In this document: one piece after another, positions 34,405 through 43,876 of the stretch | Layout: each line of letters begins with the position of its first letter | Numbering within the stretch: position 1 is the first letter of the stretch | DNA from: Microbacterium sp. AZCO | Lineage (GTDB): Bacteria; Actinomycetota; Actinomycetes; Actinomycetales; Microbacteriaceae | Assembly (NCBI RefSeq): GCF_039614715.1 | Contig: NZ_CP154857.1 | Location: 3,100,001 to 3,164,000 of the forward strand | Length of the DNA: 64,000 bases | Direction: 5' to 3' | Notes under the pieces: generated by a model | Seen by the model: only the letters and a program-made list of their open reading frames with translations | Database searches by the model: none | What the model was told of the DNA's origin: nothing | Translations under genes and position numbers: made by a program

Positions 34405-35262
34405 TCAGCCCGCCCGGAGCACGGCCTCCCCCGCCGAGACCTCGACGCGGATCGTGCTGTCGGCACCGGGCACCGACCCCACGCCGTTGTCGAAGCTGCC
34501 CGCCGACACGTCGGAGGTCACGTCGTACTCACCCTCGGGCACCGTCAGCCGCGCCGACCCCGAGCTGACCTCGAGCGCGACCGTGCTCGGCCGGCGGCCG
34601 GTGAGATCGGCCGTCAGCGCGCCCGCCGACACCGAGAGCGTCGCCTCATCGACGCCGTCGAGGTCGAGCTCGCCCGTGCCGGCGCTGATCTGCGCGTCGA
34701 TCGAGTCGGCCTGTCCCGCGATCGTGGCGCGGCCCGCGCCGAGGTCGAGCGTCAGGTCACCGAAGCGCCCGTCTGCGCTGAGCTCTCCCGCGGCGAGCGA
34801 GAGGTCGGCATCCGTCCCCTCCATCGCCTGCGGGAGCCGCAGCACGCCCTGACTGCGGCCGCCGAAGATCCAGCCCGTGAACCAGCCGTCGCCGAACCAG
34901 CCCGTCGGCGTGGCCACGGTGAGCGTCTCGCCCGAGGCGTCGAGCGTCCAGCGGTCGGCGCCCGTCGTGCCGGTGACCTCGAGCTCGGCGTCGGAGACGT
35001 CGGCGTAGACGACCTGCAGCGAGCCCGCCGACACGTCGACCTTGAGGTCGTCGACGCCCGAGACGTCGACCGTGCGGGTCGTCGTGTGAATGGATGCCGC
35101 GGCGATCGTCGTGAAGACCGCCGACACCACCGCGCCCAGCACGACGAACGCGCCGAACACGATGAGGAGGATGGCGACGACCCGCGAGGAGCCGCGCGTA
35201 GGGGGCCCGGCCGGAGGCGGGACCTCGGTGCCCGCGGGAGGGGGTGTCATCGTGGTGGTCAT
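34405..35262 (-). CDS. DUF4097-like beta-solenoid membrane protein
   Basis: 285 aa. A Pro-rich cytoplasmic N-terminus and one membrane helix (VVAILLIVFGAFVVLGAVVSAV, about 28-49) precede an extracytoplasmic domain of short repeats such as VDVSAGSLQV, LSLAAGELSA, LDLGAGRATI and LSVSAGALTA. This pattern is typical of the DUF4097 / DUF2807 putative-adhesin beta-helix. The gene overlaps the response-regulator gene by 4 bp and is the third member of the kinase-regulator operon, so it is probably an envelope-stress output or sensor accessory. The overlapping longer frame is rejected. Confidence 0.82.
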   Translation of the reverse strand: MTTTMTPPPAGTEVPPPAGPPTRGSSRVVAILLIVFGAFVVLGAVVSAVFTTIAAASIHTTTRTVDVSGVDDLKVDVSAGSLQVVYADVSDAELEVTGTTGADRWTLDASGETLTVATPTGWFGDGWFTGWIFGGRSQGVLRLPQAMEGTDADLSLAAGELSADGRFGDLTLDLGAGRATIAGQADSIDAQISAGTGELDLDGVDEATLSVSAGALTADLTGRRPSTVALEVSSGSARLTVPEGEYDVTSDVSAGSFDNGVGSVPGADSTIRVEVSAGEAVLRAG

Positions 35263-35990
35263 CGGACCGCTCCTGTCTGCGGCGTCGAGCCGCCGGGATG
35301 CGTGGGCGGGGTGGATCCGCCGGGATGGGTCTGCGGTGCGGAGCCGCCGTGTTCGAGGTGGGCGAGCGCCGCGAGCACCCGCCGGTTGCCCGACTCGTCC
35401 TGTTCGAGATCGAGCTTCTGGAAGAGCGCCGTCACGTGCTTCTCGACGCTGCCCTCCGAGATGAAGAGCGTCTTGGCGATGGCCTGGTTGGACTTGCCCT
35501 CCGCGATGAGCGAGAGCACGGCGCGCTCGCGGTCGGTGAGGCGCAGCATCCGCTCGTCCTTCGTCCGCCGGCTGAGCAGCTGAGCCACGACCTCCGGATC
35601 GAGCACCGTCGCCCCGGAACCGATGCGGTCGATCGCCTCGAGGAAGTCGGCGACGTCCGCAACGCGGTCCTTGAGCAGATAGCCGAGGGCGCCGCCCTTC
35701 GCCGCGATGAGATCGGAGGCGTAGCGCTCCTCGACGTACTGCGACAGCACGAGGAGGGGCAGGTCGGGCCGGGTGGCGCGGAGCGCGAGGGCCGCCCGGA
35801 TGCCTTCGTCGGTCCACGACGGCGGGAGCCGGACGTCGAGGATGCACAGCTCGGGGGCGGTCTCGGCGACCACCTGTTCGATCCGCACGGCGTCGGGGAT
35901 CGACGCGACCACCTCGTGGCCGGCGTCCTCGAGCACGCGCACGAGTCCTTCGCGCAGGAGCGCCGAGTCTTCGCAGATCAGGATGCGCAT
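35259..35990 (-). CDS. LuxR/NarL-type response regulator
   Basis: 243 aa. The receiver domain has phospho-acceptor Asp52 (CILDVRLPP), and the C-terminal GerE/LuxR HTH has LTDRERAVLSLIAEGKSNQAIA (near 153-174). The last 25 residues are an unusual tail of PGGSTPPTHPGGSTPQT type, encoded by short DNA repeats at 35282-35345. It overlaps the kinase gene by 13 bp and the DUF4097-like gene by 4 bp, so the three are one operon and this regulator probably controls it. Confidence 0.93.
   Translation of the reverse strand: MRILICEDSALLREGLVRVLEDAGHEVVASIPDAVRIEQVVAETAPELCILDVRLPPSWTDEGIRAALALRATRPDLPLLVLSQYVEERYASDLIAAKGGALGYLLKDRVADVADFLEAIDRIGSGATVLDPEVVAQLLSRRTKDERMLRLTDRERAVLSLIAEGKSNQAIAKTLFISEGSVEKHVTALFQKLDLEQDESGNRRVLAALAHLEHGGSAPQTHPGGSTPPTHPGGSTPQTGAVR
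35282..35345. repeat. Short tandem repeats coding the response-regulator tail
   Basis: Two well-conserved units containing GTGGATCCGCCGGGATG-type wording, plus a more degenerate one, encode the PGGSTP(P/Q)T residues at the C-terminus of the response regulator. Repeat number could vary between strains. The DNA-binding domain ends before this stretch. Confidence 0.5.
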
Positions 35991-37264
35991 GGGATGCTCA
36001 CCTCCACGGTCGTGGGTCCGCCCAGCGGGCTGTCGATGCGGGCCTGGCCGCCGGCCGCGATGACGCGGTGGACGATGCCGTCGAGTCCTCCACCCGGCAT
36101 GACTCGGGCTCCGCCGATGCCGTTGTCCTCGACCCGCGCCCACAGGGTGTTCCCGTCGCGGAGCCGGGCGACGACGCGCACCTCGGTCCCCCGCGAGTGC
36201 TTGGCCGCGTTCGTGAGGGCCTCCGCGATGGCGAAGTACGCGGCGGCCTCCGTCTCGCGGCTGCAGCGGCCGTCGAGCCGCACATCGAGGTGCACCGGCA
36301 CGACCGACCGGGCGGCGAGGGCCGAGAGGGCGGCATCCAGTCCCCGATCGTCGAGGACGGAGGTGTGGATGCCGCGGGCCAGCTGCCGCAGCTCGGTGAT
36401 GGCCGCCTTGGTGGACGTGTGCGCCTCCGCGATGAGCTCCTTCGCGGCATCCGGATCGGTGTCGATCTTCTGCTGCGCGAGGCCGAGCGTCATGCCGACC
36501 GACACGAGCCGGGGTTGGACGCCGTCGTGGAGGTCGCGCTCGATGCGCGTGCGCTCGACGTCGGCGGCATGGACGGCGCCGGCGCGCTGCACGTTCGAGG
36601 CCCGCGCGGCTTCGGCCGACGTGCGGGCCGCTTCGGCGAACTGCGCCTCGCGGGAGGGGACCATGATCGCCCGGGACAGGATGCCGTGCAGCAGGGCGAG
36701 CCCGATGATCGCCGCCGCCGAGACGAGGGCGACGAGGATGCCGAGCGGGATCGCCCACGCGACGGGGAACTCCAGGCCCGTGCTCGCGAGCGGGACGGTC
36801 GTGCCGCGGGCGTACAGCGGCGCGAAGGCCAGGACGAGACCGGAGGAGAGGATGCTGAGCAGCACCACGACGATCCAGCCGAGGATCGTGGACACGGCGA
36901 GATTGCCGATGCCCCGCCACGTGGCCGGGTCGATGGTCTGCAGCCAGAGGCTGCGGAGGAAGCCGCCGAAGCCCGGACGTCCGCTCGTGCGCAGGCGCCG
37001 GGACGGCAGTCCGAAGTCGTAGAGCCCGTCGACCCGCGCCGCCTCGACCCACGCGACGCCGAAGAGCGCGTAGACGAAGGCGAGGAGGAAGACGACGCCG
37101 ATGAGAAGGACGGGGAGCAGCCCGAGACCGAGCCCGAGCAGCGTGAACAGCACCGTGAAGACGGCGGGCCCCAGGATGCCGAGGGCCGCGAGCTGTGCGA
37201 CGGCTCCGGCGACGCGGGGCGGCGACGCGATCGATGGTGCGGGGGCGGGGGTGCCTGAGGTCAT
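35978..37264 (-). CDS. Sensor histidine kinase (NarL-partner type, HisKA_3)
   Basis: 428 aa. Two or more pairs of N-terminal membrane helices (about 22-75 and 120-200) are followed by a HisKA_3 dimerisation domain with the phospho-acceptor His246 in ERDLHDGVQ and a HATPase domain (ALTNAAKHS, VEDNGIGG). The large membrane sensor region lacks a clear extracellular loop, which suggests sensing within or at the membrane, as in cell-envelope-stress kinases (LiaS/VraS-like; inference). It is the first gene of the operon with its response regulator. Confidence 0.93.
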   Translation of the reverse strand: MTSGTPAPAPSIASPPRVAGAVAQLAALGILGPAVFTVLFTLLGLGLGLLPVLLIGVVFLLAFVYALFGVAWVEAARVDGLYDFGLPSRRLRTSGRPGFGGFLRSLWLQTIDPATWRGIGNLAVSTILGWIVVVLLSILSSGLVLAFAPLYARGTTVPLASTGLEFPVAWAIPLGILVALVSAAAIIGLALLHGILSRAIMVPSREAQFAEAARTSAEAARASNVQRAGAVHAADVERTRIERDLHDGVQPRLVSVGMTLGLAQQKIDTDPDAAKELIAEAHTSTKAAITELRQLARGIHTSVLDDRGLDAALSALAARSVVPVHLDVRLDGRCSRETEAAAYFAIAEALTNAAKHSRGTEVRVVARLRDGNTLWARVEDNGIGGARVMPGGGLDGIVHRVIAAGGQARIDSPLGGPTTVEVSIPCAS

Positions 37265-37342
37265 GCCTCCACGGTAGAACCGGGCCCTCGGGCGCGCGCC
37301 AGAGGCATCCGGAACCTTCTCTTCGGGTTATCCCCCGGTCGC

Positions 37343-39151
37343 CTACCGGCCGGAGACCTTGCCGAACAGCCGGGCGATCGGCGCGAGCACGAGCGGGCGC
37401 GCGGCGATCCAGCCCGCCGCGATCACGACGAGCGATGCGACGAAGATCCAGAAGCCGACCCAGTTCACGACATCCTGCGACGCGTACATGTGGTTCAGGT
37501 TGCGCAGCGCCCCCGTCGCGAACACGAGGGTCACGTGCGCGATGATGAACAGCACGAAGTAGATCATCACGGGGAAGTGCACGGCCCTCGCCCACTCGAC
37601 CGGGTACGCCTTGTTGAGGCCCGTGGCCTGCTTCGGCCAGATGCCGCTCATCCGCACACCCGTGAGGATCGCGAGGGGCGCCGCGAGGAACACCGTCGCG
37701 AAGTAGGCGAGCTGCTGCAGCGAGTTGTAGTTGACCCAGCCGTTCTCGGTGGGCCAGTCGAGCGACACGTACTGCAGGCCGGCCGACAGGGCGTTCGGGA
37801 AGACGGTCCAGCTCGTCGGCACGATCTTCATCCACTGCCCCGTCGCGAACAGCAGCACGATGTAGATCACGCCGTTGACGATCCAGAGGATGTCGAGCGA
37901 CTGGTGGAACCACAGCGTGAGGCTGATCTTGCGGCGGTTGTTGTTGCGCGGCGACCAGAACACCGTCGGGCGCTTCTCGGTGCGCACCGTCAGGCCCGTG
38001 CGGATGATGAGCACCATCAGGAACACGTTGAAGAAGTGCTGCCAGCCGAGCCAAGGAGGGATGCCGACGGGCGCGCCCGCGGGAAGCTCGTACTCGCCGG
38101 GGTAGGTCGCGAGGAAGTCCTGCATGAAATCGAGGCTCAGGAACCACCGCGTGAACAGGACGACCATGCCCGCCGCGAACAGCAGTCCGGCGCCGCCGAC
38201 GATGACCGCGCCCGCCCACTGACCCTTGGTGAAGGGTCCGATCCGCTTCGGCTCTGGCTGGGGCGCGGGCCGCGTGCGCGCCGCAGTGCCCGCCCAGACG
38301 GTGCGGGTGAACGGCAGCGGCGCCCGCTCCGCCGCCCCGGTCGCCGAGCTTGTCGCCCCGGTCCCCGAGCTTGTCGAGGGGTGGGATGCCGCGGCTGCAG
38401 CCGCCGGGGCGGTCGGCGCGGTGCGGGGCAGGCCTGTCCGCACGGGCGGAGCGGGAGTCTCCACGTCCGCGGGGTCGACCTCTCCCCCGGTCCCCGAGCT
38501 TGTCGAGGGGTCGAGGCCGACGTTCCTCGCGGGCTCGCCTGGCGACGCTTCGGCAGGCTCAGCGACCGGGGTGCGGAGGATCCGAAGGGCGGTTGCCGGC
38601 GGCCACGCCTCCCCGCCCGCCACCCGCGGCAGCCCGCGGCGCAGAGCACCGTCGCCCAGCGCTTCCGCGACCACGACCTCAGCCCCGGTCCCCGAGCGTG
38701 TCGCCCCGATTCCCGAGCTCGTCACCCCGGTCCCCGAGCTCGTCGAGGGGTCGAGGCCGACGTTCCTCGCGGGCTCACCTGACGACGCTTCGACAGGCTC
38801 AGCGACCGGGGTCGGGCCGACCCCAAGGGCGGTTGCCGGCGGCCACGGCTCTCCGCCCGCGACCCGCGGCAGGCCGCGGCGCAGCGTGCCACCGCTCCTC
38901 GCGGGCTCCGAGTTCGACGCTTCGACAAGCTCAGCGACCGGGGTGGGGTCGAGGGCCGGGGTCGCCACTGGCGCCGCGACCGCGGCCGGCGCTGCGGCCG
39001 AAGCCGCCACTGCCTCCCCCACGGTCGCCGAGCTTGTCGAGGGGTCGAACTCTGAAGCCGCCACGGCCGACGAGCCGTCGCCGGCGGGCCACGACTCACC
39101 GCCCGCCACGCGCGGCAGGCCGCGGCGCAGAGACCCCGAGAACGTCGCCAC
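37343..39151 (-). CDS. b-type cytochrome membrane protein with a repeat-built N-terminal half
   Basis: 602 aa from the GTG at 39151, which lies 5 bp after the fixB stop. Residues 305-602 are a four- or five-helix cytochrome b561 / formate dehydrogenase gamma-like domain with candidate heme ligands in [33 protein letters not shown] and LRNLNHMY. Residues 1-300 are low complexity and contain [15 protein letters not shown] three times plus in-frame dispersed repeats read as DPSTSSGTG and PVAEPVEAS. The chain probably passes electrons between FixAB and the quinone pool (inference). A later start that skips the repeats cannot be excluded. Confidence 0.75.
   Translation of the reverse strand: MATFSGSLRRGLPRVAGGESWPAGDGSSAVAASEFDPSTSSATVGEAVAASAAAPAAVAAPVATPALDPTPVAELVEASNSEPARSGGTLRRGLPRVAGGEPWPPATALGVGPTPVAEPVEASSGEPARNVGLDPSTSSGTGVTSSGIGATRSGTGAEVVVAEALGDGALRRGLPRVAGGEAWPPATALRILRTPVAEPAEASPGEPARNVGLDPSTSSGTGGEVDPADVETPAPPVRTGLPRTAPTAPAAAAAASHPSTSSGTGATSSATGAAERAPLPFTRTVWAGTAARTRPAPQPEPKRIGPFTKGQWAGAVIVGGAGLLFAAGMVVLFTRWFLSLDFMQDFLATYPGEYELPAGAPVGIPPWLGWQHFFNVFLMVLIIRTGLTVRTEKRPTVFWSPRNNNRRKISLTLWFHQSLDILWIVNGVIYIVLLFATGQWMKIVPTSWTVFPNALSAGLQYVSLDWPTENGWVNYNSLQQLAYFATVFLAAPLAILTGVRMSGIWPKQATGLNKAYPVEWARAVHFPVMIYFVLFIIAHVTLVFATGALRNLNHMYASQDVVNWVGFWIFVASLVVIAAGWIAARPLVLAPIARLFGKVSGR
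38340..39048. repeat. Cluster of dispersed short repeats and a 240-bp in-frame duplication
   Basis: Copies of GTCCCCGAGCTTGTCGAGGGG-type sequence occur around 38361, 38490, 38730 and 39024, and inverted or variant copies around 38560, 38800 and 38930. The stretch from 38487 to about 38640 recurs at 38727 to about 38880 with an exact 240-bp offset (80 codons). All changes keep the reading frame of the cytochrome gene. Confidence 0.7.
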
Positions 39152-39156
39152 CGGGC

Positions 39157-40131
39157 TCAGGCCTTCTTCGCCTCGAGCGCCGCGATGAGCTGCGGCACGA
39201 CGGTGAACAGGTCGCCGACGACGCCGAAATCGGCGATCTCGAAGATCGGGGCGTCGGCATCCTTGTTGATCGCGACGATCGTCTTCGCCGTCTGCATGCC
39301 GGCCTTGTGCTGGATCGCACCCGAGATGCCGAGCGCGACATACAGCTGCGGCGACACCGACACACCGGTCTGTCCCACCTGGTACGACTGCGGCACATAT
39401 CCTGCATCCACCGCCGCGCGGGAGGCGCCGACGGCGGCGCCGAGCGCGTCGGCGAGCTGGTCGACGAGGGCGAACTTCTCCCCCGACCCGAGCCCGCGAC
39501 CGCCCGAGACGACCTTCGCCGCTCCCCGCAGCTCGGGACGCGACGATGCGACGACGGCTTCCTGGACGGAATCGACGGATGCCGCGGGCCGGCCCGACGC
39601 CGTGACGGACAGGGCCTCGACCTCGGGCGTCCGCGCCTCGGCGCGCGCGTCGATCGCACCCTGCCGCACCGTGATGACGGGCGCACCCCACGTGACGGCG
39701 GAATCGACGTTGTAGGCCCCGCCGTACACGGAGTGGTGCGCGACGACGCCCTCGGCATCGCGGGAGACACCGACGGCATCCACGCACAGTCCAGAACGGG
39801 TGCGGGCCGCGAACCGCCCGGCGACCTCGCGGCCCTCGATCGAGTTCGACACGAGGATCGCGTCAGGCCGCACCAGGTCGGCCGCCGCCGAGAGGGCATC
39901 GACGCGCGGCACCGTCAGGAGCGACGCGTCACCCTCCGCCGTCAGCACGGCCGCGGCACCGAGGTCGCCGGCCTGCGACGCGAGGGAGGAGGCATCCTGG
40001 CCCACGATCAGCGCGACCGGCGTGCCCACCTGTGCGGCAGCGCCCAAGAGGCCCGCCGACGAGCGGGCGAGCTCGCCCGAGGGGGTGACGTCCAGTAGGA
40101 CGAGGATCGAATCCGCAGCGAATTCCGTCAT
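39157..40131 (-). CDS. fixB: Electron transfer flavoprotein alpha subunit
   Basis: 324 aa. The FAD-binding C-terminal domain shows [49 protein letters not shown] and [22 protein letters not shown]. It pairs with the beta subunit encoded 10 bp upstream and carries electrons from acyl-CoA dehydrogenases, such as the one encoded at 42.5 kb, to a membrane acceptor. The b-type cytochrome gene that follows 5 bp later may be part of that route. Confidence 0.94.
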   Translation of the reverse strand: MTEFAADSILVLLDVTPSGELARSSAGLLGAAAQVGTPVALIVGQDASSLASQAGDLGAAAVLTAEGDASLLTVPRVDALSAAADLVRPDAILVSNSIEGREVAGRFAARTRSGLCVDAVGVSRDAEGVVAHHSVYGGAYNVDSAVTWGAPVITVRQGAIDARAEARTPEVEALSVTASGRPAASVDSVQEAVVASSRPELRGAAKVVSGGRGLGSGEKFALVDQLADALGAAVGASRAAVDAGYVPQSYQVGQTGVSVSPQLYVALGISGAIQHKAGMQTAKTIVAINKDADAPIFEIADFGVVGDLFTVVPQLIAALEAKKA

Positions 40132-40141
40132 GTCGCCTTCC

Positions 40142-40918
40142 TCACACGAGTCGGTTCTGGATGAGGAACTCCGCGAGCTGCTCGCCCGCGTCGCCCTCGT
40201 CGACGATCTTGACGCCCGCCGCGCGCGGCGGCTTCTCGCTCAGCGCGATGACGATCGAGTGCGACGCGGAGTGGTCCTCGGCCTCGATCGAAAGGTCGGC
40301 CAGCGACAGCGTCTCGAACGGCTTCTTCTTCGCCGCCATGATGCCCTTGAAGTTCGGAAATCGGGCGTCCGGCAGCGCCTCGGTGATGGACACGACCGCC
40401 GGCAGCGGCGCAGACACGGTCATGGTCGCGGCGTCCGACGCCCGCTCGCCCGAGACCGTGCCGTCGCCGATCTCGACCGAGTTGAGCGACGTCGCGCTCG
40501 GCACGCCGAGCAGTTCGGCGATCATCGCGGGGATCACGCCGCCCGACCCGTCCGTGGAGAGGTTGCCGCCGATCACGAGATCGAATCCGATGCGCTGCAG
40601 GGCCGCCGCGAGCACCTCGGCCGTGAGGCCCAGATCCGCGCCCAGCAGTCCGTCGTCGACGACCTGCACCGCCGACGCGGCCCCCATCGCGAGACCCTTC
40701 CGGACCGTCGCGGTCGCCGACTCCGGCGCCATCGACAGCACCACGACCTCGGTGCCGGGGTTCTTGTCCGCGTACGACAGCGCGACCTCGAGCGCCCGCT
40801 CGCCGATCTCGTCGATCACCGCCTCGCTCGCCGCACGGTCAGCCAGACCCGTCTCGAGGTTCAGCTTGCGATCCCCGTAGGTGTCCGGGACTTCCTTGAC
40901 CAGGACCACGATCTTCAT
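40142..40918 (-). CDS. fixA: Electron transfer flavoprotein beta subunit
   Basis: 258 aa with the typical N-terminus [17 protein letters not shown] and conserved [19 protein letters not shown] and the [20 protein letters not shown] block near residue 180. It forms the heterodimer with FixB and binds AMP. A TAGACT -10 candidate (40944-40949, minus strand) and AAGGAG before the ATG mark this as the first gene of the fixAB-cytochrome operon. Confidence 0.95.
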   Translation of the reverse strand: MKIVVLVKEVPDTYGDRKLNLETGLADRAASEAVIDEIGERALEVALSYADKNPGTEVVVLSMAPESATATVRKGLAMGAASAVQVVDDGLLGADLGLTAEVLAAALQRIGFDLVIGGNLSTDGSGGVIPAMIAELLGVPSATSLNSVEIGDGTVSGERASDAATMTVSAPLPAVVSITEALPDARFPNFKGIMAAKKKPFETLSLADLSIEAEDHSASHSIVIALSEKPPRAAGVKIVDEGDAGEQLAEFLIQNRLV

Positions 40919-41050
40919 ACGCTTCTGCTCCTTCGTCGTGTCGAGTCTATGCGGCGCCGCGGGCGCTCCATGCGGCCGGAATCCGCCTGCCCGGCGGGCC
41001 GTGCAGAACCGCGCGCGCTACCGTGGAAGACGCCAGGAGGGAGGTGCCGC

Positions 41051-41587
41051 GTGGCCCGTTCCGGACCGCTCCCCGTCGATCCGATCGCGGAGGCGAAACG
41101 ACAGTGGATCGCCCACGGCTGGACGGATGCCGCCGGCGGCATGTCGGCGGTGACATCGATCATCCGTGCGCAGCAGCTCATGTTCGCGCGCATCGACGCC
41201 ATCCTGCGTCCCTTCGGCCTCTCGTTCGCGCGCTTCGAGCTGCTGCGCCTCCTGGCCTTCACAAGGGCGGGACGGATGCCGATGGCGAGCGCCATCGCAC
41301 GCCTGCAGGTGCATCCCACGAGCGTCTCGAGCACGGTCGACCGGCTCGTGCGCGACGGCCTGGTGCTGCGTGAGCCGCACCCCGTCGACGGACGCGCGGC
41401 GATGCTCGTGCTGACCGACAGCGGCCGCGAGGTGGTCGAGCGCGCCACGGAGGCGCTCAACACCGAGATGTTCGAGGATCCCGGCATGTCGGAGGACGAC
41501 ACGGCGGAGCTCGTGCGGATCATCGCCCGGTTCCGCAAGGACGCGGGCGACTTCACCGACCCTCGACCGGTTCCGGATCCGCTCTGA
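41051..41587 (+). CDS. MarR-family transcriptional regulator
   Basis: 178 aa from a GTG preceded by AGGAGGGAGG. The winged HTH spans about residues 60-130: FELLRLLAFTRAGRMPMASA, LQVHPTSVSSTVDRLVRDGL, and the wing VDGRAAMLVLT. It is divergent from fixA and convergent with the enoyl-CoA hydratase gene, so it may control beta-oxidation or electron-transfer genes in response to acyl-CoA or an aromatic effector (inference). The very long upstream open frame is antisense to fixAB and rejected. Confidence 0.88.
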   Translation: MARSGPLPVDPIAEAKRQWIAHGWTDAAGGMSAVTSIIRAQQLMFARIDAILRPFGLSFARFELLRLLAFTRAGRMPMASAIARLQVHPTSVSSTVDRLVRDGLVLREPHPVDGRAAMLVLTDSGREVVERATEALNTEMFEDPGMSEDDTAELVRIIARFRKDAGDFTDPRPVPDPL

Positions 41588-41633
41588 CCCCGGCCCCATC
41601 CGCTGCCCCCGGCGTCCCCGCCGCCCCTCGTCG

Positions 41634-41712
41634 CACCGAGACAGGGGGTTTCGCCGAGACGAGGCATCCTGCCCCCATGTCTCGGCGAGATCCCTTGTTT
41701 CGACGAGACATG
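41634..41712. repeat. Nested palindrome array (motif CGCCGAGAC) between convergent genes
   Basis: The inner arms TCGCCGAGAC (41651-41660) and GTCTCGGCGA (41679-41688) pair perfectly. The outer arms CGAGACAGGGG (41637-41647) and CCCTTGTTTCG (41692-41702) pair with two mismatches. CGAGACATG (41704-41712) also pairs with CATGTCTCG (41676-41684), offering alternative folds. It lies between the ends of the MarR and enoyl-CoA hydratase genes. Confidence 0.6.
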
Positions 41713-41744
41713 GCTTGTCCGTTCGGCGGGCGGAGTCGGCGGCG

Positions 41745-42521
41745 TCACCGGTTGGTGAAATCGGGCTGACGCTTCTCGCGGAAGGCGGCCATGCCCTCCT
41801 TCTGGTCGTGCGTGTCGAACAGGGCCGCGAAGACGTGTCGCTCGAAGCGCAGGCCCTCCGCGAGGGGCGTCTCCATCGCGGTGTCGAGCGCGGCCTTCGC
41901 GGCGTAGACCGAGGGCAGCGACTTCGCGGCGATCGTGTCGGCGACCTTGCCGGCCTCGGCGAGGAGCTCGGCGGCAGGCACGACGCGCGACACGAGTCCC
42001 GCGCGTTCGGCCTCGGCGGCATCCATCGTCCGCCCCGTGAGGATGAGGTCGGCCGCCTTGTAGTACCCGACGGCGCGGATGAGCCGTTGCGAGCCGCCCA
42101 TCCCCGGCATGACGCCGAGGTTGATCTCGGGCTGGCCGAACGTCGCGGTGTCCGCGGCGATGATGATGTCGCACATCATCGCAAGCTCGCAGCCGCCCCC
42201 GAGCGCATAGCCCGAGACCGCCGCGATGACGGGCGTGCGCACCGCGGCGAAGGTCGGCCAGCCGCCGAAGTGGTCGCCGAGGATCATGTCGAGCCCGGTC
42301 TTGGACTCCATCTCCTTGATGTCGGCGCCGGCGGCGAAGGCGCGCTCCGACCCCGTCAGGACGATCGCGCCGATCCCCTCGTCGGCGTCGAACCGTGTCG
42401 CCGCGTCGACGACCTCGGCGCACACCTGGGTGTTGAGGGCGTTGAGCGCCTGGGGACGGTTGAGGGTGATCCAGCCGACGCGTCCTCGCGTCTCGACGAT
42501 GATCGTTTCGTAGTCGGTCAT
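41745..42521 (-). CDS. echA: Enoyl-CoA hydratase
   Basis: 258 aa, crotonase family. [19 protein letters not shown] (near 102) and [18 protein letters not shown] (near 130) contain the two catalytic glutamates, so a short-chain enoyl-CoA hydratase is expected. It follows the acyl-CoA dehydrogenase gene by 9 bp. A TAGCGT box 6 nt before the ATG, whose TAG is also the stop codon of the upstream gene, may give it an extra leaderless promoter. The role is probably branched-chain or short-chain acyl-CoA breakdown. Confidence 0.94.
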   Translation of the reverse strand: MTDYETIIVETRGRVGWITLNRPQALNALNTQVCAEVVDAATRFDADEGIGAIVLTGSERAFAAGADIKEMESKTGLDMILGDHFGGWPTFAAVRTPVIAAVSGYALGGGCELAMMCDIIIAADTATFGQPEINLGVMPGMGGSQRLIRAVGYYKAADLILTGRTMDAAEAERAGLVSRVVPAAELLAEAGKVADTIAAKSLPSVYAAKAALDTAMETPLAEGLRFERHVFAALFDTHDQKEGMAAFREKRQPDFTNR

Positions 42522-42530
42522 GCTCAGACG

Positions 42531-43700
42531 CTAGCCGAGGAGCTCGCGGCCGATGATGACGCGCATGATCTCGTTCGTGCCCTCGAGGATCTGGTGCACG
42601 CGGAGGTCGCGCACGACCTTCTCGATGCCGTAGTCCGACAGGTATCCGTAGCCGCCGTGCAGCTGCAGGGCCTCGTTCGCGACGCGGAAGCCGGCGTCGG
42701 TCGCGAACCGCTTCGCCATGGCGCACTGCATCGCGGCGTCGGGCGCCTTCGTGTCGAGGGCGAGGGCGGCGTCGCGCACGAGAGCCCGCGCCGCACGCAG
42801 CTCCGTGGCCATGTCGGCCAGCGCGAAGACGACGCTCTGCTTCTCGGCGAGCGGCTCGCCGAACGTGAAGCGCTCCTTGACGTACTGCACCGCCCGATCG
42901 AGCGCCCACTGCGCGCCGCCCAGGGAGCAGGCTGCGATGTTGATGCGCCCGCCGTTGAGCGCCGACATCGCGACCTTGAAGCCCATGCCCTCGCCGCCGA
43001 GCACGGTGGCGGCGGGCACGCGCACCTCGTCGAGGATGACCTGGCGCGTCGGCTGCGCCTTCCAGCCCATCTTCTGCTCCTCCGGCCCGAAGGACAGGCC
43101 GGGGAGACCATCGGGCACGAGGAACGCCGTGATGCCGCGGGCGCCCGCCGCGCCCGTGCGGGCCATGACGATGTAGACGGACGACTCGCTCGCACCCGAG
43201 ATGAACTGCTTGACGCCGGTCAGCACGTACTCGTCGCCCTGCCGGATCGCGCTCGTCGTGATGGCGGCGGCATCGGAGCCCGCGCCGGGCTCGGTGAGGC
43301 AGTACGAGCCGACATCGCGCATCGAGACGAGCCGAGGAAGCCACTCCTGCCGCTGCGCCTCGGTGCCGTAGACGTCGATCATCCACCCGACCATGTTGTG
43401 GATGGTGATGTATGCGGCGATCGACGGGTCGGCCTTCGCGAGCTCTTCGACGATCGCGACGGAGTCCGCGCGGGAGAGGCCCGTGCCGCCGACGTCTTCG
43501 CGGATGTAGAGCCCTCCGAGCCCCAGCTCCCCTCCGTGCGCCAGAGCGTCGCGCGGGAAGATGTGCTTCGCATCGCGCTCGATCGCCTGAGGCGCGAGCT
43601 CGGCGGCGGCGAACTCGCGCACGGCGTCGAGGATGGCGGCGCGCTCGTCGGGGGTCAGAGTTGGGCTGGGTGCGGTGGCGACCGGGATTTCCATCGTCAT
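42531..43700 (-). CDS. Acyl-CoA dehydrogenase (isobutyryl/short-chain type)
   Basis: 389 aa. FAD acyl-CoA dehydrogenase with YCLTEPGAGSDAAAI near 132, MGWKAQPTRQVILDEVRVP near 210 and the C-terminal LHGGYGYLSDYGIEKVVRDL and ILEGTNEIMRVIIG, where the Glu before GTNEIMR is in the catalytic-base region. The wording is nearest to isobutyryl-CoA or short-branched-chain dehydrogenases of valine/isoleucine breakdown (inference). The downstream partner is enoyl-CoA hydratase and the electron acceptor is the FixAB encoded 2 kb away. Confidence 0.94.
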   Translation of the reverse strand: MTMEIPVATAPSPTLTPDERAAILDAVREFAAAELAPQAIERDAKHIFPRDALAHGGELGLGGLYIREDVGGTGLSRADSVAIVEELAKADPSIAAYITIHNMVGWMIDVYGTEAQRQEWLPRLVSMRDVGSYCLTEPGAGSDAAAITTSAIRQGDEYVLTGVKQFISGASESSVYIVMARTGAAGARGITAFLVPDGLPGLSFGPEEQKMGWKAQPTRQVILDEVRVPAATVLGGEGMGFKVAMSALNGGRINIAACSLGGAQWALDRAVQYVKERFTFGEPLAEKQSVVFALADMATELRAARALVRDAALALDTKAPDAAMQCAMAKRFATDAGFRVANEALQLHGGYGYLSDYGIEKVVRDLRVHQILEGTNEIMRVIIGRELLG

Positions 43701-43876
43701 TGTGCGACTTCCTTGTGGGACGGCATTGTCACTGTGTGCAGTTTACATGGACGTCCTACTACTTGCGAGGGCCTCCAGACGATGCACAGCGTCGCCGACC
43801 GTTCACCTCGACGTCACCGGGGGTCGATAGCACGGAGGGGCGTGCGCCCGCACGCCCCGACCACCCGAGGATCCAC

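Noticed and set aside
37343-39787. Extension of the cytochrome gene upstream to 39787
   Set aside because: The extra part is antisense-frame sequence inside fixB; the GTG at 39151 right after the fixB stop is far more plausible.
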